45,881 nt of DNA from F23-B02 sp045642545 (lineage in GTDB: Bacteria; Bacillota; Clostridia; Oscillospirales; Oscillospiraceae): the NCBI GenBank assembly GCA_045642545.1, contig JAZUJB010000090.1, positions 1 through 45,881 of the forward strand, read 5' to 3'. A program made the translations under genes and the position numbers. The first letter of the stretch is position 1. The number at the start of each line of letters is the position of its first letter. The notes beneath the pieces were generated by a model that was not told the origin of the DNA, did not search any database, and worked only from the letters and a program-made list of their open reading frames with translations. Below are positions 39,899-45,881 of this stretch, piece by piece.

Positions 39899-40767
39899 AA
39901 AGTACTACCGAAAAGGCCTACGCAAAAATAAATATCTCGCTTGATGTTACGGGCAGACGCACTGACGGCTACCACGATATGCTCATGGTAATGCAGACGG
40001 TTACCCTCTGCGATGATATTGAGCTCGAGCTTATTGAGGGCGCGAAAAGCTACGCCGAAAGCAATCTCTATTTTGTCCCGAACGATGAGCGAAACCTCGC
40101 AGTGCGCGCCGCGAACAAGTTCTTCGAGGCAGCGGGCATCGAGGGTGTCGGTGCACGGATTAAGATGAAAAAGAACATCCCCGTCGGAGCGGGTATGGCA
40201 GGCGGCTCATCGGATGCAGCAGCCGTGCTGCGCGCTCTCAACAGACTCACGCAGGCAAATTTAAGCTGCGACAGGCTTGAGAGCATTGCCGCCGAAATCG
40301 GCTCCGATGTTGCATTCTGCGTTGCAGGCGGCACAAGACTTGCCTCCGGCAGAGGTGAAATTCTCACCGAGCTTCCGCCGCTGCCCGACTGCAGCATAGT
40401 AATCTGCAAGCCCGAGTTTTCAACCTCAACCCCCGAGCTTTTCCGCAAGCTCGACTCGGTTAAGCTGCGCTGTCACCCCGACACCGCGGGAATATGCGAG
40501 GCGCTCGGTCAGGGCGACCTGCGCTCGATTGCCCGGCGTATGTACAATGTCTTTGAGGATGTTCCCGACCGCAAGCACACAACCATTGCCGAGATTAAAG
40601 GCAGCCTGCTTGACAGCGGTGCGCTCGGTGCAATCATGACAGGCACGGGCTCTGCCGTTTTCGGCATCTTTAGCGATGCCGCCGCCGCAGAAAATGCCGC
40701 TGCAACACTCCGCAGGGAGTACAAGCATTGCTTTGTTGCAAAAAATCAGCCGCGTATTGAAGTATAA
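39895..40767 (+). CDS. ispE: 4-diphosphocytidyl-2-C-methyl-D-erythritol kinase
   Basis: 290 residues, GHMP kinase fold. KAYAKINISLDVTGRRTDGYHD at the N-terminus holds the catalytic Lys and substrate residues, PVGAGMAGGSSDAA is the ATP loop and GAIMTGTGSAVFGIF the third motif. It phosphorylates CDP-methylerythritol in the MEP route to isoprenoids, so the organism uses the MEP rather than the mevalonate pathway. Its start overlaps the apgM stop codon by 4 bases. The classical neighbour purR is absent; a sporulation gene follows. Confidence 0.96.
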   Translation: MKSTTEKAYAKINISLDVTGRRTDGYHDMLMVMQTVTLCDDIELELIEGAKSYAESNLYFVPNDERNLAVRAANKFFEAAGIEGVGARIKMKKNIPVGAGMAGGSSDAAAVLRALNRLTQANLSCDRLESIAAEIGSDVAFCVAGGTRLASGRGEILTELPPLPDCSIVICKPEFSTSTPELFRKLDSVKLRCHPDTAGICEALGQGDLRSIARRMYNVFEDVPDRKHTTIAEIKGSLLDSGALGAIMTGTGSAVFGIFSDAAAAENAAATLRREYKHCFVAKNQPRIEV

Positions 40768-40773
40768 AAATCG

Positions 40774-40820
40774 AAAAATCCGCCGATACTGTGTTCAGTA
40801 CATAGTAAAGGCGGGTTTTT
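40774..40820 (+). terminator. Hairpin that terminates ispE and covers the spoIIR ribosome binding site
   Basis: Stem 40774-40784 with 40810-40820 (one G-U pair) plus an inner TACTG/CAGTA stem, ending in TTTTT one base before the spoIIR start codon. The ribosome binding site AAGGCGGG (40808-40815) lies in the 3' arm. Confidence 0.75.
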
Positions 40821-40821
40821 T

Positions 40822-41421
40822 ATGAATAAATCCAAACTCAAAATCTGGGAGCTTGCGCTTTTGATGGCGCTGTGCTTTTCTCTGTGCCTCGGCACATGGG
40901 CGCAGGCAAAGCAGACAAGCTTAAGCGGCGGTCTTGTGCGGCTGCATGTCATTGCCGTTTCCGATGACGAAAATGAGCAGCGCATAAAGCTCAGAGTGCG
41001 CGATGAGGTGCTGTCCTACATCTCCCCCAAGCTTGACGGGGCTGAATCCGCAGCCGACGCGCAGGCGATTATCGCTTCCGAGCTTGACGGCATAAGGGCC
41101 GCTGCGGAAAAAGCTGCGGAGGGCCGCAGCGTTCAGGTCTGTCTTGACGAGGAATACTATCCCACGCGCGAGTACGAAAGCTTTTCGCTGCCTGCAGGCA
41201 GATATCAGTCGCTGAGGGTAATTCTCGGCGAGGGGCAGGGACACAACTGGTGGTGCGTGGTGTTTCCTCCGCTGTGCATCTCAGCCGCTGAGCAGGAAAA
41301 GGCGGTGCAGTCAATGAGCGAGGATATGCGCGGCATTGTATCCGAGGCCGACGGCTATCAGATTAAATTCCGCATAATCGAGCTGTGGGGCGAGCTTAGC
41401 CAGCTTCTCGACGGCAAATAA
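40822..41421 (+). CDS. spoIIR: Stage II sporulation protein R
   Basis: 199 residues with an N-terminal signal or anchor helix (about 8-28) and a mature domain starting VRLHVIAVSDDENEQRIKL, then KLRVRDEVL and the hallmark GQGHNWWCVVFPPLC (about 140-155). SpoIIR is made in the forespore under sigma-F, secreted into the intermembrane space, and triggers SpoIIGA to process pro-sigma-E in the mother cell. Its presence says the organism has an endospore programme. The start codon follows directly on a terminator-like hairpin that buries the ribosome binding site. I could not find a convincing sigma-F promoter (GYATA with GGNNANANT) in the 54 bases upstream. Confidence 0.94.
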   Translation: MNKSKLKIWELALLMALCFSLCLGTWAQAKQTSLSGGLVRLHVIAVSDDENEQRIKLRVRDEVLSYISPKLDGAESAADAQAIIASELDGIRAAAEKAAEGRSVQVCLDEEYYPTREYESFSLPAGRYQSLRVILGEGQGHNWWCVVFPPLCISAAEQEKAVQSMSEDMRGIVSEADGYQIKFRIIELWGELSQLLDGK

Positions 41422-41424
41422 AAT

Positions 41425-41455
41425 AACGGCCGTTGGGTCTTGCCCAACGGTCGTT
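41425..41455. terminator. Bidirectional terminator between spoIIR and the 20-codon ORF
   Basis: A 13-bp stem with one G-U pair (41425-41437 with 41443-41455). T-rich on both sides, it begins right at the stop codon of the tiny ORF. Confidence 0.85.
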
Positions 41456-41517
41456 TATCTGTCACTCGGTCCGGGATTGTAATCTCCGAAAATCATATCG
41501 TCAATATCAGTGCCCAT
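41455..41517 (-). CDS. 20-residue ORF behind a sigma-E-like promoter
   Basis: A 20-codon ORF, MGTDIDDMIFGDYNPGPSDR. Its support is a strong GAGGTG ribosome binding site 6 bases before the ATG, an upstream promoter matching the sigma-E consensus (41551-41578) and a terminator right after the stop. It lies between spoIIR and a phosphoesterase gene. I do not recognise it. Small peptides of the mother cell such as SpoVM and CmpA have this size, but the sequence is unlike either as I recall them. It shares the core DMIFG with the 34-codon ORF at 44620-44724. Confidence 0.55.
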   Translation of the reverse strand: MGTDIDDMIFGDYNPGPSDR

Positions 41518-41550
41518 ACTTTTCACCTCAGATAATTTCAGCATACTTTC

Positions 41551-41578
41551 ATTATATGCGCTTTCGGTGAAAATATTC
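41551..41578 (-). promoter_or_regulatory. Sigma-E-type sporulation promoter
   Basis: On the minus strand: GAATATT (41572-41578), a 13-base spacer and CATATAAT (41551-41558). The sigma-E consensus is about KMATATT, 13-15 bases, CATACANT, so only one defined -10 base differs. The TATAAT within it could also be read by sigma-A, but no -35 fits. Confidence 0.6.
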
Positions 41579-41585
41579 CGATTTT

Positions 41586-42416
41586 TCAGTTCAGCACTAT
41601 GCTTACAATCTCGGGGCGGTTGAATATTCTCGGCACGGAAATCGAATTGCCCAGTCCGCGCGAAACAATCATCGTATACGAATCGTTTTCGTACAGTCCC
41701 GCATCATAGTCGGGAAACAGCGTTCTGTCGGTGCTTAAAAGTCCGCCGACACCGGGAATTCTGATTATTCCGCCGTGCGCGTGGCCACAGAGAATGAGGT
41801 CAACGGGAAGCGTCGGATATTCCGTCATCCAGTAGTTCCGGTGGCCGAGAAGCACGGTGTAGGCGTCGGGATACGCGGACTTGATTTTCGCAGCAAGCTC
41901 ATCGGGGCTTTCAAGGTCTGCCCAGCTGTTTGGGTCCTCAACACCCGCGAGGATTATCCTCTCGCCGCCGCGCTCAAGCTCAACATATCCGTTCTTTAAG
42001 TATTTTACTCCGTAGGTGCCGAGAATGTCACTCAGCTCCTGAATTTTCCCGGAGCCGAAATCGTGGTTGCCGCTTATGAAATAGACATCGCAGATTGATA
42101 CAAGCTCGCGCACGAGGTCCTCAACCGCGGGCAAATCCTCCGCAGTCGTTATGAAATCGCCCGTGAGCGCGATAATATCGGGATTTTGCTCACGCACGGT
42201 GTCAACAAGCTCAGCGCCGAATTGCGCGCCGTGCAGGTCTGAAAGCTGCACTATTTTAAAGCCGTGAAAGCTCTGCGGCAGGTCAGCATCGGTAACGGTA
42301 TATTCCGTCAGCGAGAGATTCTCGCTGCTGTCGCGCACAAGGTAAAATGCGGCAAGGCACAGTAATGCAATTATGATAAGGGCTCTTCTGCCCCTGCGTT
42401 TTTTCCGTCTTTTCAA
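41586..42416 (-). CDS. Membrane-anchored calcineurin-like metallophosphoesterase
   Basis: 276 residues from the chosen start. A basic N-terminus and one helix (about 12-28) anchor it, with the catalytic domain outside. Metal ligands are in QLSDLHGAQFG, LTGDFITT, ISGNHDFGSG, LLGHRNYW and LCGHAHGG, typical of the YaeI/YkuE-type UDP-diacylglucosamine-pyrophosphatase-like phosphoesterases. The minus strand has GGAGG (42423-42427) exactly 6 bases before a TTG at 42414-42416, so I chose that; an ATG at 42446 lacks such a site. The real substrate is unknown, perhaps an envelope lipid or nucleotide. Confidence 0.88.
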   Translation of the reverse strand: MKRRKKRRGRRALIIIALLCLAAFYLVRDSSENLSLTEYTVTDADLPQSFHGFKIVQLSDLHGAQFGAELVDTVREQNPDIIALTGDFITTAEDLPAVEDLVRELVSICDVYFISGNHDFGSGKIQELSDILGTYGVKYLKNGYVELERGGERIILAGVEDPNSWADLESPDELAAKIKSAYPDAYTVLLGHRNYWMTEYPTLPVDLILCGHAHGGIIRIPGVGGLLSTDRTLFPDYDAGLYENDSYTMIVSRGLGNSISVPRIFNRPEIVSIVLN

Positions 42417-42491
42417 AATATGCCTCCACAGATTTTCTCCGACCATTGTAGCACAGCCGCTTACCGAGTTCAAGCGCGGTCAAATTTGGTG

Positions 42492-42520
42492 TTGAAAGAA
42501 CATTGCAATTGAGTTATAAT
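42492..42520 (+). promoter_or_regulatory. Sigma-A promoter for the foldase-like gene
   Basis: TTGAAA (42492-42497), a 17-base spacer and a consensus TATAAT (42515-42520), about 40 bases before the AAGGAAG ribosome binding site. Confidence 0.85.
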
Positions 42521-42567
42521 AGTAAAATCAAGTTTATCATAGAAAAAGTGTAAAGGAAGATTTATCT

Positions 42568-43812
42568 ATGAGCTCATCAACCGTAAGAAAAAACCGTCAG
42601 GCTGCCCGTATGGAAGGCACTGACAAGAAGACCTTAGCCGCGCAGAAGGAAGCTGCAAAGCAGAAAAAGGAAAAAATCAAATGGTCCATCGTCGCAGGCA
42701 TCATTGTTGTTTTCTTTGCATTTGTTGCATACCTCAACACCGGCGCATTCTACAGAAACCTCCATGCAATGACCGTTGACTACGCAGCAAGCGAAAGCCT
42801 CGGCATTGAAGCAGGCAGCCGCAGCTTCTCCGCTGCAGAGTGCAACTATGTTTACAACACTCAGTTCATGAACATATACAACAGCATGGGCGATTACGCC
42901 TCTATGCTCATTGATTCGTCCAAGCCTCTCGACGAGCAGCCCTGCGCAATGTCCGACAAAGAGGGCTACACATGGGACGACTACTTCACCGACCAGACCA
43001 AGGACTTCCTCACCGAGCTCGCTATCCTTGAGGCATACGCAAACGCAAACGACATCGTTCTCGACAAGGACGATATGGAGATTGTTGACAACAACCTCGC
43101 TCAGTTTGACAGTGCAACCGACTACGGCTACGCAAGCGCAGACAAGTTCATTGCCGGCAACTACGGCAAAGGCTGCAACACCAAGGTAGTTCGCGGTATG
43201 GTAGAGCTTCAGCAGCTCGCAACCAAGGCTCAGCAGTCTATTGCAGACTCCTTCGAGTTTACCTCCTCTGAGCTTAAGGATAAGTATGCAAGCGTCAAGA
43301 ACGATTATGATAAGTTCTCATACAGCTTCTACATGGTAGCAGCAGAGGTTGAGACCGCCGAGGACGGCACTCAGTCCGCTCCCACCGATGAGGCTCTCAA
43401 CGCAGCAAAGGCAACCGCACAGTCCATCAAGGACAAGATGGACAGCGATAAGCTCTCCCTCAAGGACGCTGCAAAGGCAGTTGTTGCCGAGGCAGAGGCT
43501 ACCGAAAACACCGATGTATCCGGCGGCAGCATCGAGGCTGAGATTAAGGACTGGCTCACCAGCTCTGACCGCGCCGAGGGCGACTGCACCGTAATCAAGG
43601 GCGAGACCGGCGCATATGTCGTTGTATTCACCTCCCGCGATGACGGCAAGCACACCACCGACGAAAGCGGCGATATGAACTACTGCGATTATGTTGCAGA
43701 CAATCTTCTCCGCAACGAGGCGCTCCAGAACTGGCACACCGAGAACATTGCTCCCGTTGAAGAGGAGTCCACTGTCGATACCGCATGCGGTATGAGATAT
43801 GTAGGCAGATAA
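42568..43812 (+). CDS. Membrane-anchored protein of SurA/PrsA-like (foldase) type
   Basis: 414 residues. A lysine-rich cytoplasmic N-terminus (1-37) is followed by one helix (about 39-56), and an extracellular, mostly helical region (60-240) resembles the SurA/PrsA N-terminal chaperone domain. Residues about 240-385 have the length and helix/strand order of a PPIase-like domain: KFSYSFYMVAAEV, then SIKDKMDSDKLSLKDAAKAV, then a GAYVVVFTS strand. The parvulin signature itself is not clear to me. It would help secreted proteins fold outside the membrane. It is transcribed alone from a strong promoter and has a strong terminator. Confidence 0.65.
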   Translation: MSSSTVRKNRQAARMEGTDKKTLAAQKEAAKQKKEKIKWSIVAGIIVVFFAFVAYLNTGAFYRNLHAMTVDYAASESLGIEAGSRSFSAAECNYVYNTQFMNIYNSMGDYASMLIDSSKPLDEQPCAMSDKEGYTWDDYFTDQTKDFLTELAILEAYANANDIVLDKDDMEIVDNNLAQFDSATDYGYASADKFIAGNYGKGCNTKVVRGMVELQQLATKAQQSIADSFEFTSSELKDKYASVKNDYDKFSYSFYMVAAEVETAEDGTQSAPTDEALNAAKATAQSIKDKMDSDKLSLKDAAKAVVAEAEATENTDVSGGSIEAEIKDWLTSSDRAEGDCTVIKGETGAYVVVFTSRDDGKHTTDESGDMNYCDYVADNLLRNEALQNWHTENIAPVEEESTVDTACGMRYVGR

Positions 43813-43826
43813 TCAACCGATAAGTC

Positions 43827-43855
43827 AAAGGCCGTTCCGTCGGAACGGCCTTTTT
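43827..43855 (+). terminator. Intrinsic terminator close to the tcdA start
   Basis: A perfect 12-bp stem (43827-43838 with 43842-43853), GTC loop and T-tract. It ends only about 9 bases before the tcdA ATG. Confidence 0.9.
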
Positions 43856-43863
43856 ATAAAGCT

Positions 43864-44571
43864 ATGAATGAAAGAACGATAAGAGCACAGATGCTGCTCG
43901 GCAAAGCAGCAATGGAAAAACTTAAAAACAGTCATGTTGCCGTATTCGGCATCGGCGGCGTGGGCTCATGGTGCGCCGAGGCGCTCGTCAGAAGCGGCAT
44001 AGGCAAAATCACACTCGTCGACCGCGATACCGTCGGCCGCAGCAACATTAACCGTCAGCTGTGCGCGCTTGAATCTACCGTCGATATGGGCAAGGCAGAG
44101 GTTATGCGCAATCGCCTGCTCGATATCAACCCCGAGCTTACCGTCAACGCAATCTGCGGTCATTACGACGCAGAGCACCGCGAGGATTTCTTTGCCGACT
44201 ATGACTACATTGTCGACGCAATAGACCTCGTTGCCTGCAAGATTGACCTTATCCGCACGGCAACCGAGCGAGGCATTCCCATCGTGTCCTCGTTAGGCAC
44301 GGGCAACAAGTGCGATGCGCAGAGGCTTACACTCTGCGACATCAAAAAAACCAGCGGTTGTCCGCTGGCAAGGGTTGTGCGTAAGGAGCTGCGCAATATC
44401 GGCATTGAGCATCTCGATGTCGTTTTCTCGCCCGAGGAGGCTATGCCCGCCGAGCAGATTGAAGCTCCTCCCCCCGGCAGGCGCAGCGTACCCGGCTCAC
44501 TCGTGTGGGTGCCTGCAAGCGCAGGTATGCTGCTTTGTCAGCATGTCGTGATGAACCTCATAAAAGAATAA
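43864..44571 (+). CDS. tcdA: tRNA threonylcarbamoyladenosine dehydratase (E1-like, ThiF/MoeB family)
   Basis: 235 residues. The ATP-binding loop FGIGGVGSWCAEALVRSG (28-45) and adjacent DRDTVGRSNINRQLCA carry the conserved Arg and Asn of the adenylating fold; VDAIDLVACKIDL and the C-terminal VWVPASAGMLLC fit TcdA (YgdL). It cyclises t6A to ct6A at position 37 of ANN-decoding tRNAs using ATP. No ribosome binding site is visible before the chosen ATG, which begins right after a terminator. The conserved N-terminus still argues for this start. The length is slightly short compared with about 250-270 residues in other bacteria. Confidence 0.9.
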   Translation: MNERTIRAQMLLGKAAMEKLKNSHVAVFGIGGVGSWCAEALVRSGIGKITLVDRDTVGRSNINRQLCALESTVDMGKAEVMRNRLLDINPELTVNAICGHYDAEHREDFFADYDYIVDAIDLVACKIDLIRTATERGIPIVSSLGTGNKCDAQRLTLCDIKKTSGCPLARVVRKELRNIGIEHLDVVFSPEEAMPAEQIEAPPPGRRSVPGSLVWVPASAGMLLCQHVVMNLIKE

Positions 44572-44607
44572 AAAGACAGCAGCTTTGTGCCAAAGCTGCT
44601 GTCTTTT
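44571..44607. terminator. Bidirectional terminator between tcdA and the 34-codon ORF
   Basis: A perfect 16-bp stem (44571-44586 with 44592-44607), GTGCC loop, A- and T-runs at both ends. Confidence 0.93.
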
Positions 44608-44619
44608 ATATTCAGACTA

Positions 44620-44724
44620 TTACTTGAAAAGGCCGAAAATCATATCGAGCCAGTAGAATTCATCAGCGGAATCGTGCTCGAATGCGGAAACGATGCTCTT
44701 GATAAGGTCATAAATTGCGTACAT
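44620..44724 (-). CDS. 34-residue hydrophobic/amphipathic peptide ORF
   Basis: A 34-codon ORF on the minus strand starting MYAIYDLIKSIVSAFEHDSA and ending WLDMIFGLFK. It has an AAAGGAAAG ribosome binding site 6 bases before the ATG, a possible sigma-A promoter at 44851-44878 and a strong terminator 12 bases after the stop codon. The first 16 residues form a plausible amphipathic helix. It shares DMIFG with the 20-codon ORF, and 15 consecutive bases around it are identical in both. I know no matching family. Possible roles such as a membrane-active or signalling peptide are guesses. Confidence 0.55.
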   Translation of the reverse strand: MYAIYDLIKSIVSAFEHDSADEFYWLDMIFGLFK

Positions 44725-44850
44725 ATTTTTCTTTCCTTTCTATTCATCGGCTGAAAGCATGGACATAAGTCTCGGAAACAGCCATTTTTTCTCACGGCTT
44801 GTACATTTACCGTTCTACTTATATAGACGGAAAAAATCGGTCGGAATTAC

Positions 44851-44878
44851 ATTTTAAATGTTACTAAATCGTAAACAA
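44851..44878 (-). promoter_or_regulatory. Possible sigma-A promoter for the 34-codon ORF
   Basis: On the minus strand: TTGTTT (44873-44878), a 16-base spacer and TAAAAT (44851-44856), implying a leader of about 120 bases. It is back to back with the tRNA promoter. Confidence 0.45.
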
Positions 44879-44884
44879 AAAAGC

Positions 44885-44913
44885 TTGCAGATGAAGCGTT
44901 TATGGGTTATAAT
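44885..44913 (+). promoter_or_regulatory. Sigma-A promoter of the tRNA-Pro gene
   Basis: TTGCAG (44885-44890), a 17-base spacer and a consensus TATAAT (44908-44913), 17 bases before the tRNA. Confidence 0.88.
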
Positions 44914-44930
44914 TCAAGCATTCCGTATTT

Positions 44931-45006
44931 CCGGGTATAGCGCAGTTGGTAGCGCGGGTGGTTTGGGACCATCAGGTCGGGGGTTCAAGTCCCTCTACTC
45001 GGACCA
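44931..45006 (+). tRNA. tRNA-Pro (anticodon TGG)
   Basis: 76 bases with the 3' CCA encoded. The acceptor stem CCGGGTA pairs with TACTCGG (one G-U). The D arm is GCGC/GCGC. The anticodon stem GGTGG/CCATC closes a TTTGGGA loop with TGG at positions 34-36 and G37, and the T arm contains GGTTCAAGTCC. It decodes CCA and probably all proline codons by wobble. It has its own promoter and a terminator 5 bases after the CCA, so it is a single-gene unit. Confidence 0.97.
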
Positions 45007-45010
45007 ACAA

Positions 45011-45043
45011 AAAAAGGCAGTCGCTTTGGGCGGCTGTCTTTTT
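45011..45043. terminator. Terminator after tRNA-Pro, shared with the convergent gene
   Basis: A 14-bp stem with two G-U pairs (45011-45024 with 45030-45043), followed by T-rich sequence on the plus strand. On the minus strand the run of A at its left edge becomes a T-tract. Confidence 0.88.
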
Positions 45044-45047
45044 ATAT

Positions 45048-45881
45048 TTATCTTTGCTTAAATTTTACCGCAACAAGCAGTCCGATAACCAAAACGGCGG
45101 CTGATATGCCGACAAGCGCAAAGGTGATTTCGGGATTAAAACTTTCTTCTTCCGTATCATCTGCCGCATTATCCTTCGGTTCAAAATCGTTTTCTTTTTG
45201 CTGCATTTCGTGTTCTCCGTTAGGAATAGCGGGCTTTTCGCTCTCCTGCCTGTCTGGTTTCATGGTTTCAGGGGGCTGCATTTCCTGACCCTCAGACATG
45301 TTGGGAGGCGCAACATTTGGCATTTCTTCGTGGTTCGGCATCTGCGGCATTTCCCCGTCGGGCTGTTCGCCATCAGGAAGCTCAGGTGGCTGCCCGAAAT
45401 CGCCCTGCTTCTCTCCGTTTGGTAGTTCGGGGACACCTTCTGTTTGGCTTTTATCACCCATGCCGATAGGGGCTTGCATACCGACTCCGCCAAAACTGCT
45501 GACGGCCGAAGAGTTATCAACTGTAATCTCTGTTTCGTTATCCCCTACAGAGAGCATATAGGTTTCTCCTAATGTAAGCTCCGGAACGCTTATTGTCACA
45601 ACAGAAAAACTGCAGGGAATTTCTTCGGAAACAAGCGTCGTCCCCTCGCTGCTTTTTAATGTAACTGTGGAGTTTGCACTGCCCGAAACGGCTTTCATAA
45701 TAAACGCCTGAGGGGACGAAGCGTCAACTTCCTCGAGCATCAGACTGCCACCGCACGCAACTATCGTTCCTCCACTGAATGTGCATTTACCACCGTTTTC
45801 ACTGCCGTAGTCCAGCGCGCAGCTTCCTCCGCTTTCGGAAACGCTTACAAATAATCTTCCTCCCGAAATGATTATATCGCC
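45048..45881 (-). CDS. Cell-surface carbohydrate-binding-domain protein, Cthe_2159 type (5' end outside window)
   Basis: The frame is open to the right edge, so only the C-terminal 277 residues are visible. Residues upstream of 45740 read GDIIISGGRLFVSVSESG and GGTIVACGGSLM, the right-handed beta-helix repeat of the Cthe_2159/DUF4353 carbohydrate-binding family. A beta domain follows (TLKSSEGTTLVSEEI, TLGETYMLSVGDNE). Then comes a linker very rich in Pro, Glu, Met and Gln (PPELPDGEQPDGEMPQMP), a C-terminal helix (about 18 residues) and the basic end KFKQR, which together anchor it in the membrane with the domain outside. Related proteins bind polygalacturonate-like polymers. No sortase signal is seen. 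Confidence 0.85.
   Translation of the reverse strand, partial: GDIIISGGRLFVSVSESGGSCALDYGSENGGKCTFSGGTIVACGGSLMLEEVDASSPQAFIMKAVSGSANSTVTLKSSEGTTLVSEEIPCSFSVVTISVPELTLGETYMLSVGDNETEITVDNSSAVSSFGGVGMQAPIGMGDKSQTEGVPELPNGEKQGDFGQPPELPDGEQPDGEMPQMPNHEEMPNVAPPNMSEGQEMQPPETMKPDRQESEKPAIPNGEHEMQQKENDFEPKDNAADDTEEESFNPEITFALVGISAAVLVIGLLVAVKFKQR

Overview
The window is ordinary chromosomal sequence of a spore-forming member of the Clostridia, most likely a gut-type Oscillospirales/Ruminococcaceae-like organism of moderate GC content. The grounds are spoIIR, DivIVA- and NiaR-type regulators, a split transketolase, a TAXI-type TRAP transporter, CyuA, CoaX with an ECF S component, the archaeal-type phosphoglycerate mutase and strong AGGAGG ribosome binding sites. 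Taxonomy is inferred from gene content only. No rRNA, CRISPR array, prophage or transposase gene was seen.

Layout. 1-3.0 kb: niacin salvage (pncB, cut by the left edge; niaR; then a PfoR/EIIC-like membrane protein behind a sigma-A promoter carrying a 40-bp palindrome that looks like a NiaR operator). 3.0-6 kb: a DivIVA-like coiled coil, a YdcZ-type DMT protein, and pheB followed by an unusually short aspartokinase. 6.3-9 kb: a LysR regulator divergent from putP. 9.2-13 kb: split transketolase, a galactokinase-like GHMP kinase and an MscS channel. 13.0-13.9 kb: a gene-free stretch with a candidate small RNA and a repeat mosaic. 13.9-17.3 kb: hom-ask-asd, the aspartate-to-homoserine pathway, on the minus strand. 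17.7-20.9 kb: TAXI receptor and fused TRAP permease. 20.9-21.2 kb: an inverted-repeat element. 21.2-26.7 kb: a minus-strand run of aminopeptidase, membrane protein, LRR membrane protein, hpf and prmA. 26.8-28.2 kb: a coiled-coil membrane protein. 28.2-31 kb: nucleotidyltransferase, a small SecB-like(?) protein, a Crp/Fnr regulator and pssA. 31-34 kb: cyuA, then coaX with an ECF S component. 34-38.6 kb: a GH13 oligo-1,6-glucosidase, a radical SAM protein, an EamA transporter and a ComEC-like hydrolase. 38.6-41.4 kb: apgM-ispE and spoIIR. 41.4-45.9 kb: two tiny ORFs, a phosphoesterase, a foldase-like protein, tcdA, tRNA-Pro(TGG) and the 3' part of a Cthe_2159-type carbohydrate-binding surface protein.

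Most genes are textbook. The parts that ordinary annotation would miss are: (i) a 20-codon ORF (41455-41517, minus) behind a near-consensus sigma-E promoter, and a 34-codon ORF (44620-44724, minus) sharing its DMIFG core; (ii) a candidate small RNA at about 13167-13330 whose hairpin loops present anti-Shine-Dalgarno CUCCUC/UCCUCC; (iii) a mosaic of interspersed repeats confined to four intergenic regions in the first 14 kb; (iv) a 286-bp element bounded by 26-bp inverted repeats; (v) the operator evidence that ties a PfoR/EIIC-like protein to niacin; and (vi) an aspartokinase that has lost one ACT domain beside the free-standing ACT protein PheB.

Promoters, terminators and repeats were found by eye, and RNA folds were not computed. 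Functional calls rest on recognised motifs and family knowledge, not on database searches.
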